Shown here: positions 24,229 through 33,832 of the stretch, one piece after another
Numbering within the stretch: position 1 is the first letter of the stretch
How the letters are laid out: every line of letters starts with the position of its first letter
DNA from: Oscillospiraceae bacterium
Lineage (GTDB): Bacteria > Bacillota > Clostridia > Oscillospirales > Acutalibacteraceae
Reading direction: 5' to 3'
Length of the DNA: 52,839 nucleotides
NCBI GenBank assembly: GCA_031261445.1
Contig: JAISJQ010000027.1
Span: 1 to 52,839 of the forward strand
Made by a program: the position numbers and the translations under genes
Notes under the pieces: model-generated
The model's database searches: none
What the model was told of the DNA's origin: nothing
What the model saw: the letters and a program-made list of their open reading frames with translations, nothing else

Positions 24229-24855
24229 TTAGTGAGTGATAATCTCATCGAACACCACGGGGACATTCTCGCGCAAGATGCGCTGAATTTCCGCCGCCAG
24301 CTCGCGGATTTGCGGGTGCGCGGCAGGGGAGAGGCGCAGGCGCAAAAAGTGCCGCCACTCCCGCAGGTCGTAGGTCACGACGATTTCGGTTTTCAGGGCG
24401 TTGGGGAGCACCGCGCGGGCTTCCTGCGGCGTTGCGCCCGCGTCCAGCAGGGCAAAGTAGTGGCGTTCCGCATCGCGCATGGCTTCTCGCCAAAGCGCCA
24501 GCTGCGGGCTGTCGTCCGCCCAAAAGGAGGGGCGGATGCAGGTAATCTCGCGCCCGAATTTTTCCGCCCCATAGTTGCAATAGCGCGTGCTCTCTTGGCT
24601 GTAGCTGCCGATGCGATGGCGCACGATTTCGTGTGTCACGCCGCGGTCGCAGATGAGGCGGAGCGTGACTTTCTCGTGCTCCAGCACGGATTCATGCCCA
24701 CTGCGCAGGAGCATCGCCACGAATTTTTGCGCACTGTCGCCCGTGATGCGATCCTCACTTTTGTAGCAAGTGCGCCCCGCACGCTCTAAGCGGCGCAGCA
24801 GATCCGCGCCGTCAATGGCATCCTCCAAGATGACCGAAAAGCCGATTTCTTTCAT
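24229..24855 (-). CDS. thyX: FAD-dependent thymidylate synthase ThyX
   Basis: 208 residues. The signature RHRIGSYSQESTR (79-91) matches RHRxxSxxxxSxR, which binds dUMP and the flavin. ThyX methylates dUMP using methylene-THF, with FAD and NADPH as reductant. It has its own promoter overlapping the 3' end of addA, so it can be expressed apart from the recombination genes. GGGTGGAG lies very close to the ATG, a tight but usable spacing. Confidence 0.95.
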   Translation of the reverse strand: MKEIGFSVILEDAIDGADLLRRLERAGRTCYKSEDRITGDSAQKFVAMLLRSGHESVLEHEKVTLRLICDRGVTHEIVRHRIGSYSQESTRYCNYGAEKFGREITCIRPSFWADDSPQLALWREAMRDAERHYFALLDAGATPQEARAVLPNALKTEIVVTYDLREWRHFLRLRLSPAAHPQIRELAAEIQRILRENVPVVFDEIITH

Positions 24856-24883
24856 TCTCCACCCGTCAATACAATATGGCTAT

Positions 24884-24913
24884 ATTATAAACTGTTTCGG
24901 CAAGGAAAGTCAA
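24884..24913 (-). promoter_or_regulatory. SigA-type promoter of thyX
   Basis: On the complement: TTGACT (24908-24913), an 18-base spacer, TATAAT (24884-24889). The -35 box overlaps the addA stop codon (24910-24912). Confidence 0.75.
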
Positions 24914-27900
24914 CCCCGCAATGCGATGCATTGTGCTTCGCGCAGCGAGAAGAGCAGCACGTCACGCACGGGCAAGCCAGTGCACAGCGCCAATGCCTTG
25001 GCGTAGACGTTCAGCTGCGGCGCGTAGCGTGCGCGGAGCTCTGCGCCGCTGGCGCGGTCGGTTTTGTAGTCCGCAATCACCAGTGCGCCGTCCTCCACGA
25101 ACACAATGTCCGCCGCGCCAATCACCGTGATTTTCTCGCTACTTTTTGCGTATTCTGGGTACAGTTCGCCGATGGGCAGACGCGCGGTGAATTGCCGCTC
25201 GCGCTGCACGTCCGGCATCGCCGCCAGAATCCGGCGGCACAGATCGCTTTCTAAAAAGCCCTGAATCATCCGCCGCTCGCTCGTCGTCAGCTCACTCGTG
25301 CGCAGTGCCCCGTCGTCCGCAATCGCGGCCAGTGCTGTGTCCAAATCTTCACGCGCGTCACCAAAGTCCAGATGCTCCAGCGTCCAATGGAGCAACGTGC
25401 CCCGCTGGGCGGCGCGGCGGGTTTGTTCCGCCAAAAATGCGGGCACGCGCTGGGCCACGGCGTCGGGATAGTCCCCCCGCGCAAAGGAGGAGGCCGTCTG
25501 TTTGGCGGGCAAGCCCGGCGGTGCGCTGATCGGGTACGCCCAGGTCATCCGCGCGTGCAGTTCCTCCACCAGCGCGGTGGACGGCGCGGGATAGTCGGGC
25601 ACATCGTGGCGAATCTCCGTCACGTCGGGTACGTCCACCAGCGCGGCCTCCAGCGAAAAATTGCACTCTTTTTGCGACTGAATAGACACAGGGGGCAGGG
25701 CACAGGCGGCGCGGATTTCGTGGGCGTCCGGGTGGCGCAAAAATGCCGCCAAAAGCCAGTCCAGATAGCTCGCCGCGCTGCGCACGACATACCCCGGCAC
25801 GCGTGAGGCATCGGCAATTTTGGCCGCCGCCGCTTGTAGCTTGTGTTCCATGGTGGTGTTGCCGCTCGCCGCGCCTAGGAAGATCAGTAGCTCCTTGGCG
25901 CGTGTGGTCGCCACGTACAGCAGGCGGAGCTCCTCCGCGCGGTCAAGCTGTCGATTCTCCAGCGCGGCGGCCGTGTGCGCCAGCGTTTTGTAGATGCCGA
26001 AGGCATCGCTCTCCCGCAACTTGAGCCCCAAACCCGCCGTCGGCGCGAGCGCTACGGGCTTTTGGGCATCCATGTCGTTGAACGCCGCGCCGCAGTCCGC
26101 CACGATGCACACTGGGAACTCCAGCCCCTTGGATTTGTGGATGGTCATGATGCGCACGGCGTTTTCTGTGGCCGTCAGCGCGGCGGCGTCCAGCTCTTCG
26201 CCGCGCTCCTGCAACGCCGCAAAAAAGCGCAGTAGCCCCGACAGCCCCGGGTGATCCGAGGCGTGACTTTCCGCCGCCAACTCCCGCAAGCGCAGCAGAT
26301 TGGCCTGCCGCCGTGCCCCGTTCTTCATGGCCAGCACAATGTCCCACAGACCGCACTGCGTAAACAGACGCCCCAAAAACTGCGCACAGGGCAGTGCCAG
26401 CGAAAGAGTACGCCACGCCTGTAGCTGCGCCAAAAAGTCCGCAAAACGCGTGTCGCTTTGCGCGGCAGTCACCACGCGATGATACAGCCGCTGCTTCTTT
26501 GCGCCCAGCCGCGCCACGTCGTCTTCGCTGAAGCCAAACAGCGGCGAGAGCAAGACCGCCAGCAACGGCACGTCCTGCACGGGGTTGTCGATGATCTGTA
26601 GCAGTGCCAGCGCAAGGCGAATCTCCTTGCCCGCAAAAAAGCCGCCGCGCAGCTCGACTTGGCTGTCGATGTTCAGCCGCGCCAGCGCCGCCGCATACAC
26701 GCCGCCCTTGCGCTTTGTGGCCCGCATGAGCACCGCAATGTCGCTCGGGCGCACGGGGCGCATTTTGCCGTCGTCTCCCTGCACTTGAAAGCGACTGTCC
26801 AGCAGCTTTTGTATGTACACGGCGCAGGCACGCGCTTGTTGATCGTCCCGGTCCTCGTCCGTCCGCAGGCGCAGCAGTTGCAGGACGCAGTCGGGCGTGT
26901 GGCGGGGGAGAAACGTGGCGGCGGGGTAGAGATACTCGTCCGCGTTGTAATCCACATCGCCCGCGTCCGCCTGCATCAGCTGAGAGAACAGGAAGTTGAC
27001 GCAGCCCGTGATGCCCGCCCGTGAGCGAAAATTGCGCCCCAAAATCACCTTGCCGCCCGTCTGCCGCCCGTCCGCCCCCGCCTGCGCACGCGGCAAAGCC
27101 GCCCGCCGCTCAAGGAACAGCGTAGGCTCTGCCTGCCGAAAACGATAGATGCTCTGCTTGACGTCGCCGACGAAAAACAGGTTCGTTTCGTTTTGGCTCA
27201 GTGCCACGAACAGGGACTCCTGCACGCGGTTGACGTCCTGATACTCGTCCACCAAAATCTCTGCGTAGCCCGCACCGATTGTCTGCGCCAGCGGTGTTTT
27301 TTGCCCATTTTCGTCTATGAGCAGGTGCAGTGCCATGTGGGCAATGTCGCCAAAATCGGCGACACCCAGTGCCTTTTTGTGCGCGGCGAGCGCATCGCCA
27401 TATCGGCGCGTCAGGGCGAGCAGCGCGTCCGCCTGTGGTGCGAGCAGTGCCGTGTCCCGCGCAATTTCCGCCGTGTCCCAGAGGAAAAACTTGTCGCGCA
27501 GGTCTTTTTCCAGCACTTTTTTCATGTACTTTCGCCGCTCAGTCGCCCACGCCAAAATGTCCGTTTTTTCGCACTTTTGCCGCCCCATGGGATCGAAGGA
27601 CAGGGATTGGAACGCCTTGCGTGCCGCGTCCCAGTCGCCAGAGCGCACTTTCTCCTGCAAGCGCGAGAGCAGCGCAAGGTCGCTCACATACGCCGCAGAG
27701 AGCTTCAGCCGCGCCGCCTCGTCCATCACGTCCAACGCCGCGCGGTGCATCATTATCAGGGTGTCCAGCGCCTCGGCGGCCTCGCGGAGCAAAAACCGCC
27801 CCCACGTGCCCTTGCCGACTTCCGCCGTTTCGTGATACGACGCGCCCAAGGCGGCCAGCCACTGTGTGGGCTGTGCGTTCGCCTGTGCCTTGCTGTGTAG

Positions 27901-28425
27901 CGCGTGGATGGTCTGCGCCAAACGCTCGTCGCCGTGGGCATCGCTCAGTAGCGCACGCAGGGCGGCGAAGGCCTCGTCGTCCTCCTCATACGCCGCCTGT
28001 AGAAGTGTCTGCATGATTTCGGCCTCCAGCGCGTGGGCGGCGGCCGTGGTCAGGAGCTTGAGGTCGGGGGGGACATCGAGCGCGGCGAAATTCTCGCGCA
28101 CTAAGCGCGCGCACAGGCTGTCGATCGTGCCGATTTGTGCGCTGGGCAGCAGGAGTAGCTTGCGGCGCAGTTCGCTGTCTTCTGGGTTCGCGTGGGCGCG
28201 TGCCGCCAAGGCCGTGCCCAGCTTTTGGCGCAGCTGCGCCGCCGCCGCCCGCGTGAAGGTCACCACCAAGAGCTCCGCCGGCTCAATCGGGTCGACCGGG
28301 TCTGTCAGCCGCCGTAGCACGCGCTCCACCAATACCGCCGTTTTGCCGCTGCCCGCCGCCGCCGACACCAAAACCGTGCCGCCCCGCGCACGGATGGCCT
28401 GCTCTTGCTCGTTTGTCCACTGCAC
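24910..28425 (-). CDS. addA: ATP-dependent helicase/nuclease subunit AddA
   Basis: 1171 residues. UvrD-like helicase with Walker A AAAGSGKTAVL (about 21-31), Walker B in VDEYQDVN and other SF1 motifs (HKSKGLEFPV, YVATTRAKELL). A C-terminal PD-(D/E)XK nuclease carries ADIVF and VIADYKTDR. With AddB it processes double-strand breaks and loads RecA. The start is GTG (28423-28425), with AAAGGGGG 7 bases upstream. It lies 20 bases after the addB stop, so the pair is co-translated. Confidence 0.97.
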   Translation of the reverse strand: MQWTNEQEQAIRARGGTVLVSAAAGSGKTAVLVERVLRRLTDPVDPIEPAELLVVTFTRAAAAQLRQKLGTALAARAHANPEDSELRRKLLLLPSAQIGTIDSLCARLVRENFAALDVPPDLKLLTTAAAHALEAEIMQTLLQAAYEEDDEAFAALRALLSDAHGDERLAQTIHALHSKAQANAQPTQWLAALGASYHETAEVGKGTWGRFLLREAAEALDTLIMMHRAALDVMDEAARLKLSAAYVSDLALLSRLQEKVRSGDWDAARKAFQSLSFDPMGRQKCEKTDILAWATERRKYMKKVLEKDLRDKFFLWDTAEIARDTALLAPQADALLALTRRYGDALAAHKKALGVADFGDIAHMALHLLIDENGQKTPLAQTIGAGYAEILVDEYQDVNRVQESLFVALSQNETNLFFVGDVKQSIYRFRQAEPTLFLERRAALPRAQAGADGRQTGGKVILGRNFRSRAGITGCVNFLFSQLMQADAGDVDYNADEYLYPAATFLPRHTPDCVLQLLRLRTDEDRDDQQARACAVYIQKLLDSRFQVQGDDGKMRPVRPSDIAVLMRATKRKGGVYAAALARLNIDSQVELRGGFFAGKEIRLALALLQIIDNPVQDVPLLAVLLSPLFGFSEDDVARLGAKKQRLYHRVVTAAQSDTRFADFLAQLQAWRTLSLALPCAQFLGRLFTQCGLWDIVLAMKNGARRQANLLRLRELAAESHASDHPGLSGLLRFFAALQERGEELDAAALTATENAVRIMTIHKSKGLEFPVCIVADCGAAFNDMDAQKPVALAPTAGLGLKLRESDAFGIYKTLAHTAAALENRQLDRAEELRLLYVATTRAKELLIFLGAASGNTTMEHKLQAAAAKIADASRVPGYVVRSAASYLDWLLAAFLRHPDAHEIRAACALPPVSIQSQKECNFSLEAALVDVPDVTEIRHDVPDYPAPSTALVEELHARMTWAYPISAPPGLPAKQTASSFARGDYPDAVAQRVPAFLAEQTRRAAQRGTLLHWTLEHLDFGDAREDLDTALAAIADDGALRTSELTTSERRMIQGFLESDLCRRILAAMPDVQRERQFTARLPIGELYPEYAKSSEKITVIGAADIVFVEDGALVIADYKTDRASGAELRARYAPQLNVYAKALALCTGLPVRDVLLFSLREAQCIALRG

Positions 28426-28445
28426 TGCTTAGCCCCCTTTCTCTG

Positions 28446-31400
28446 TCACGTTGTCGTGCGCACTGCGTCGTCGTCCTCGTGCAGGCACACCGCGCTGTAA
28501 TCGCAGTACGCGCACGCGTCCGTGCTCTTTTCGCGCACGGGCAGCGCGTCTATTTCGCCCTCCTGAAGGCGCGACCCGAAATCCACCAGCAAGCTGTCCA
28601 CTTGTTTTTGCAGCTCGGCGAACTGTATGAGCGTGCACAGCGCGTCGGATTTTTTGAGTGCGCCGTCTTTTTTTGTGCCCACGGGGATGTACTGCCCGGC
28701 CAGCGTGCGCTCCATCGCCTGTAGCACGCGCAGATCCTCCAAAAATAGACCAGAGGGCACGGTGCTCAGCTGTTCCTCCTCTTTTGTGTCGCCTTTTTTG
28801 ACCGACAGCTTCAGCGGTTGATAGACCACGGCGGCCGGACGGGCGGCGGGATCGCTCTTTTGCAGGGCGAAGAGATAGATCAGCAGCTGCACCTGCAAGC
28901 CCGCCAACACATGGCTGAGCTGTAGCTTCTTGCCGCCGGACTTGTAATCCACTACACGCAGATAGTGTTCACCGCCGATTTCTGCGCTGTCCACGCGGTC
29001 GATGCGCCCGGTGAACGAAATCGTGCCGCCGCCCGGCAGGGTGAGCGCATACGCAGGGAGCGCCGTGCCGCCTAGCTCAATCTCAAAGCCCACGGGGCGA
29101 AATTCGCTCTGCCGCAGCTCTTCCAACAGCCGCCAGAGCACTTCGGCGAGCACGCTGGCGTTGCGCTCCAGCAGTGCCGCCAGCTGTTTGCTGTGCATTA
29201 GGCCCTGCATGTTCTCCGCGCGGTATTGCTCCACCAACGCGCGGATGGCGGGCAGGCAGTCCGCTTTTTGGTATGTCAGCAGCGTTTCCTGCCCGATGTC
29301 CGCAAACAGCCGCTCCAGCACAAAGTGCAGTAGCGTCCCGCGCCGCATAGGGTCGAGCTGCACGCGCTTTCGCGCCTTGGCCTGCACGCCATATTGGCAA
29401 AAATAGCCAAATGGGCAACGCGCGTAGCTCTCGGCGCGGGAGGCCGAAAAGCGCAGATGCTGCCCAAACAGATCCTTGGCCGTGGGGGTGGTCAGCGCAA
29501 AGGGGGCTTGCACAGCGGCACGCTCCAGCGCGGCGAGCTTGCCTTGCATCCCCGGCAGCTCTGCCAGCGCGGCGCGAATGGATGCCGCCCCGCTGTCCGC
29601 ATCCCGCCGTCTGTGTGCCAACTGCGCAAAGGCAAAGGTCGGCGATTCGGCAAAGAGCAGCGCATCGTCGTCCTGCGCCAACCCCTGCGGGAACAGGGCA
29701 CGGATCTCGCTGATAAAGTCGCTGGGTAGCAGTGCACTGCCGTCCGAAGTCTGCGTGCGGTAGCTCAAAAAGAGCCCCTCCCGTGCCGCCGCCAGCGCAT
29801 GATAGACAAAAAAACGCTCCTGCGCCTGCGCGGCCTCCCCGATGGGTGAGAGCGGCAGATCCAGCTTTTGTAGCTTTGCACGCTCCCCCGGAGAGAGCAG
29901 CCCGCCGCCCGCGTCCTCCAGCGGAAAAACGCCCGCGTTGCAGCCCAACACAAACACCGCCCGTGGCGATTGGCAAAAGCGCATCCGGTGCGCGCTGCCG
30001 ATGGCCGGCTCGTCAAGCCCTTGGGGAATGCTGCCAATGGTCTGCGCGTCCAGCAGGAGGGAAAACAGTTCGCGCAGGCGCGTCACGGGGCGTGGAGAAG
30101 TGACCAACAGCGCGAAGTGGTCGAGAAAATCCACCAGCTGCTCCCACAGGCGTGCCTGCTCCCCCGCAAGGATGTCCTCGCCCTGCGCCTGCAGTGCCGC
30201 CACTTGACCGCGCAGTGCGTCGGCCGTGCCCAGAGAGGTGAGCAAATCCCACAGCGCACGCGCCATCGCTTCGCCGTCCAGTGCGTCACGCGTTGCCGCA
30301 CGCAACGCCAACAGCGGTGTCATGACCCGCGCACGCAACGTCTCCAGCTCGGCCAGTGCCTCTGCCGCCGAATCGGCGGCTCTACTCGATTCGCCGTCTG
30401 GGTGCAGCGTGAAGGGTCGCGCCCAGGCGCTGCCGTCAATCTGCCAGAGGAATGCGTAATTCTCCAGCCGCGCCGTCTCCTCGGTGTCGAGCCCCGCCAG
30501 CCCCGTTTTTAGCAGCTGCAACAGTCCCGCCGTCCGCGCCCCCTCGCACGCAAAATCCATGGCGGCGCACAGCAACAAGAAAAGCGGCTGTGTGGCCACG
30601 GGCTGTCGGCTGTCCTGAAACAGCGGCAACCCGCAGGCGTGCAGTGCCGCGCGGAGCGGTGCTTCATAGACGCTCGCGTCCCGCGCAATCACGGCGATGT
30701 CGCGGCAGCGCATGTCCGTTGTGCGCACCAGCTTTTTGATTTGCAGTGCCGCCCACGTGCATTCATCGTGCAGGCTACCGCAGGCGTGGAGGTGGATTTC
30801 GGGCGCGGGCGCGTCGTAGGGCACGGCGTCGCGGTCAAAGAGGTTTTGCTCAAGATGCTTTAGAGACGCGGCGGCGGGGAGCGACCGCCTGTCTGAAAGC
30901 GTGTCGTCCAAAGACAGCGTCTGGATTTTGCAGCCGCACTGCCGCCCCAAACGAATGAGCGCCTGCGCGGTGTTTCGGGTGTGCGTGAACGCGCCAGCGG
31001 GATCAACGGGCGCGGCGGCACTGTCCGCGCAGACCAAAAAATCCACTTCCGCCGCTTGTTTTAGGATCTCGGCCAGCACGGCGTGTTGCTGCCCCGTCAG
31101 CCCGTGGAAGGCGTTGAAGACCACCAGCGCCCCCGCCAACGGATGCGTTTGGGGCAACATTTCTTGCAGCTTGTCCAGCAGCGTCTCTTCGTCAAAATAA
31201 GACAAAGCGCACCCCGCGTCATAGACATCCGTCAACTGCGCCAGTTCCAATAGCTTGCTGCCGAGGGGATCGTCCTGCGGCAATTTCTGCGCCGCTTGGC
31301 GGAGCGCTGCCGTGCCCACGCCGTTTTGGTGGAGCTCCGTGCGCAGGCGCAATAGCTCGTGCACCGTGCCCACATGCGCTTCTTTGCCCGCATAGAGTGT

Positions 31401-31733
31401 CAGCGTGTCCTGTAAGCCCTCGAGCGTTTGGCTCATGAGCACCGCACGCTCGCCCGCAGAGAGCGGGGTGTATTTGTCCGCGGACTTGCCCAAAAGCAAG
31501 TGCGCTAGGCGCGTAAACGAACACACCCGCACACGATCGGCGTGCTCATGCCCAATGCGGTCAATCAGGTCGCGCTCGCTGATGTACGCGTATTGTTCGG
31601 GCACAATCAACCACACCGTTTGGTCGCTGTGCGTTAAGACCTCAACGATACGCTCGTGCGCCCAAGTGGTTTTGCCATGCCCGGCGCGTGCCGTGACGAT
31701 TTTCAAACGGCACGTTTCCCTCTCAGCGCGCAC
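28446..31733 (-). CDS. addB: ATP-dependent nuclease subunit AddB
   Basis: 1095 residues. Walker A-like ARAGHGKTT (about 15-23) at the N-terminus, an inactive helicase core, and a C-terminal nuclease with VVDYKSGGK. Cysteines in RCPFGYFCQYG and CAYCDYSAVC (CX2CX5C) fit the iron-sulfur staple of AddB. The GTG start used here directly abuts the TAA of the upstream pseudokinase gene (31734-31736). A TTG nine codons downstream, after GAGAGGG, is an alternative start. Either way the gene is coupled to its neighbours on both sides. Confidence 0.95.
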   Translation of the reverse strand: MRAERETCRLKIVTARAGHGKTTWAHERIVEVLTHSDQTVWLIVPEQYAYISERDLIDRIGHEHADRVRVCSFTRLAHLLLGKSADKYTPLSAGERAVLMSQTLEGLQDTLTLYAGKEAHVGTVHELLRLRTELHQNGVGTAALRQAAQKLPQDDPLGSKLLELAQLTDVYDAGCALSYFDEETLLDKLQEMLPQTHPLAGALVVFNAFHGLTGQQHAVLAEILKQAAEVDFLVCADSAAAPVDPAGAFTHTRNTAQALIRLGRQCGCKIQTLSLDDTLSDRRSLPAAASLKHLEQNLFDRDAVPYDAPAPEIHLHACGSLHDECTWAALQIKKLVRTTDMRCRDIAVIARDASVYEAPLRAALHACGLPLFQDSRQPVATQPLFLLLCAAMDFACEGARTAGLLQLLKTGLAGLDTEETARLENYAFLWQIDGSAWARPFTLHPDGESSRAADSAAEALAELETLRARVMTPLLALRAATRDALDGEAMARALWDLLTSLGTADALRGQVAALQAQGEDILAGEQARLWEQLVDFLDHFALLVTSPRPVTRLRELFSLLLDAQTIGSIPQGLDEPAIGSAHRMRFCQSPRAVFVLGCNAGVFPLEDAGGGLLSPGERAKLQKLDLPLSPIGEAAQAQERFFVYHALAAAREGLFLSYRTQTSDGSALLPSDFISEIRALFPQGLAQDDDALLFAESPTFAFAQLAHRRRDADSGAASIRAALAELPGMQGKLAALERAAVQAPFALTTPTAKDLFGQHLRFSASRAESYARCPFGYFCQYGVQAKARKRVQLDPMRRGTLLHFVLERLFADIGQETLLTYQKADCLPAIRALVEQYRAENMQGLMHSKQLAALLERNASVLAEVLWRLLEELRQSEFRPVGFEIELGGTALPAYALTLPGGGTISFTGRIDRVDSAEIGGEHYLRVVDYKSGGKKLQLSHVLAGLQVQLLIYLFALQKSDPAARPAAVVYQPLKLSVKKGDTKEEEQLSTVPSGLFLEDLRVLQAMERTLAGQYIPVGTKKDGALKKSDALCTLIQFAELQKQVDSLLVDFGSRLQEGEIDALPVREKSTDACAYCDYSAVCLHEDDDAVRTTT

Positions 31734-33479
31734 TTAAAACGGCCACCAAGGGATGAGATTCCGCGCCGTTGTGGGTTCAGGTTGTGGGGCATAAATATCT
31801 GGCGTCTCTTCGGTTTCGGGATCGGTTTCGGGCGGCTGTGTGGGCGGCGCAGCGTATACGTGCAGATACAGCTTTTTGCCGCGCTCGCATTCGCTGCCCT
31901 CTTCAATCGAGCCTTGGATGATCTGCCCTTCCTGATGTGTGCCGTCGTTGGGTTCGTTGATGACCTCAATCACCAGCCCCGCGCCCTCCAATATGCCGCG
32001 CACATCGCCCAGCAAGTAGTCAATATAGGGCGGCACGCGCACCAGTTCCGGCCCTTTGCTCACCGTCAGCTTAATCACCGTGCCCAGCGGCACGCGTTGC
32101 CCGGCCGGAATGCTCTGGGCACTGATTTCGTTTGTCGCCACCGTGGCACTCCAGTCAAACTCTGTCTCCAGCTTAAACTGTTGCTTCCACGGCAGGGTAT
32201 CGAGAATGTCGGTATATGTGCGCCCGCGGCTGGCCTCCATAAAGTCTGGCACGATGAAATCGCCCGTCTGGAGATCCGTGGTGACGGGCACTTGCGGTGG
32301 CAGCGTGACCGAGCGCGGCCACCAGCCGGAGACCACGTCCCGAAAGACCGTCAGTGCCAACACGATGCCCACCAATAGGCACACACCCAGCGTGGTGGCG
32401 ACCGTGGCCAAAACGATTTTCCCGGAGGTTTTTTGCGGCGGGACGGGGGACGCGTCTTGCGCGGGAAGCACGGGGGCGAGCGGTTGCGGCTGTACATTCG
32501 CCCACACCGCGTCTGGCGCGGCGTTGAGTTCGGCGCGGAACTTCTCCACGTTCTCCGTGCGCTCGCTCACTTTAATCTCCAGCGCGTTGGTCAACGCATT
32601 GATGACGTAAGCGGGCACCTGCTCGGCCAATTTGCCGGGGATCATCAGTCTGTCGTTGCGGATGCGTAGCGACGCGTCAATGGGGTCACTGCCCACCAGC
32701 ACGCGGTAGTAGAGCCCGGCGGCGGCGTATACGTCCGTCCAAGGCCCTTGCCGCTCGCTCAGACCGTATTGTTCCGATGCGGCGTAGCCGGGGTATAGCT
32801 CACTGCGCAGACCGCCGCCGGCCGTGCGCGCTTGCCAGATGGTAAAGCCCGTCAGGCACAGCTTGCGCTCTGGCGTGACCAAAACCGTGGAGGGCGAAAT
32901 GCCCAGATGGAGCACACCCGCGCCGTGCAGTGCCGACAGCGTGGGCAACAGCGGCGCGAGCAGTTTTTGCGCTCCTTCGGCGGGCAGTGTGCCCGTGACC
33001 GAGCGCAGCAATAGGTATTCGCGCAGGGTAGAGCCTTCCACGGCCTCCTGCACGGCATAGACCGTGTTGTTCTCTTCAAAAACGCCCAGCACGGGCACGA
33101 GCCCAGAGAGTCCGCGCATTTGCTCCAGCTTGTGCCAGAGTGCGCGGAACGCGTCACGGCAAGTGCCAAAGCCCTGTTCAAAACAGGGGAAGGCCTGCAC
33201 GCCCAGTCGGTCGCTCTCGCGACTGGCCAGTGCGTCGGGGAAAAACTCGCGCAGACGGACTGGCTTGCCCTGCGCGTTGTCCCAACCGGTGTAGGTGATG
33301 CCGTCGCCGCTGTGGTCGAGCGCACGCCCCACAATATAACGCCCCTGTAGTAAGAGACTGCGCAAGGGCAACAAGGGGGATTCTTGGGCAAAATTGCTGG
33401 CAAAACCGCAGTGTGCGCACACATCCGCGCCACCCAGCGGGTGCAGACAGTTCATACACAGTTGCTCTGGTTGCAACAT
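31734..33479 (-). CDS. Zinc-ribbon pseudokinase with transmembrane helix and PASTA domains
   Basis: 581 residues; AAGGAA before the ATG. Cys8, Cys11, Cys21 and Cys24 form a zinc ribbon. Residues ~45-318 are a Ser/Thr kinase-like fold, but the ATP-binding lysine position of PVxIKE is Arg76, HRD reads His190-Leu-Gly and DFG reads Thr209-Gly-Phe, so catalysis is unlikely. One transmembrane helix (about 354-378) leads to two extracellular PASTA-type domains (about 400-540; ATNEISAQSIPAGQRVPLG, EEGSECERGKKL) that would bind peptidoglycan fragments, and a Pro/Thr/Glu-rich tail. It is first in the operon with addB and addA. It is a sensor-like protein, distinct from an ordinary PrkC. Confidence 0.85.
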   Translation of the reverse strand: MLQPEQLCMNCLHPLGGADVCAHCGFASNFAQESPLLPLRSLLLQGRYIVGRALDHSGDGITYTGWDNAQGKPVRLREFFPDALASRESDRLGVQAFPCFEQGFGTCRDAFRALWHKLEQMRGLSGLVPVLGVFEENNTVYAVQEAVEGSTLREYLLLRSVTGTLPAEGAQKLLAPLLPTLSALHGAGVLHLGISPSTVLVTPERKLCLTGFTIWQARTAGGGLRSELYPGYAASEQYGLSERQGPWTDVYAAAGLYYRVLVGSDPIDASLRIRNDRLMIPGKLAEQVPAYVINALTNALEIKVSERTENVEKFRAELNAAPDAVWANVQPQPLAPVLPAQDASPVPPQKTSGKIVLATVATTLGVCLLVGIVLALTVFRDVVSGWWPRSVTLPPQVPVTTDLQTGDFIVPDFMEASRGRTYTDILDTLPWKQQFKLETEFDWSATVATNEISAQSIPAGQRVPLGTVIKLTVSKGPELVRVPPYIDYLLGDVRGILEGAGLVIEVINEPNDGTHQEGQIIQGSIEEGSECERGKKLYLHVYAAPPTQPPETDPETEETPDIYAPQPEPTTARNLIPWWPF

Positions 33480-33543
33480 ATCCGTTCCTTATAAACATGT
33501 GATGGGGTTCAAAAAACAAGAGAGCACTTTCTCTATGTATAGT

Positions 33544-33572
33544 ATAATACCAAACCCGTTAAAAAATGTCAA
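33544..33572 (-). promoter_or_regulatory. SigA-type promoter of the pseudokinase-addB-addA operon
   Basis: On the complement: TTGACA (33567-33572), a 17-base spacer, TATTAT (33544-33549); the ATG at 33479 is 65 bases on. Confidence 0.75.
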
Positions 33573-33627
33573 CAACAAAGTTGTAATATCTTCAGAAACA
33601 TTTGCGCAACAAAGCTTTTTTATTTGT

Positions 33628-33812
33628 ACGGTGTAGGGGCGAGCTGTGCTCGCCCGCTGGTTTGTAGGGGCGGCAACCTGCCGCCCGCTGCAATGAGGGA
33701 CGAGGGTTCAGGATACAGGCATGAGGGATGTGCGCAAAACGTTGTGCGTAGCCCCAAATGTATGCCCAGCAAACCTCACTCCTCCGTCCTTATTCCTCAT
33801 GCCTCTGTGCGC
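33628..33812. repeat. F6 palindromes and F4 words
   Basis: Two adjacent palindromes, GTAGGGGCGAGCTGTGCTCG (from 33632) and GTAGGGGCGGCAACCTGCCG (from 33665), are followed by F4 words (ATGAGGGACGAGGGTTCAGG; later TTATTCCTCATGCCTC in reverse). Together with the promoter at 33544 this fills the 353-base gap; no gene is visible. Confidence 0.75.
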
Positions 33813-33832
33813 CCGCTGATCTCCACCAACAA

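Noticed and set aside
24910-31733. Many plus-strand frames of 60-240 codons opposite addA and addB
   Set aside because: All lie inside well-identified helicase/nuclease genes and lack start signals or domains.
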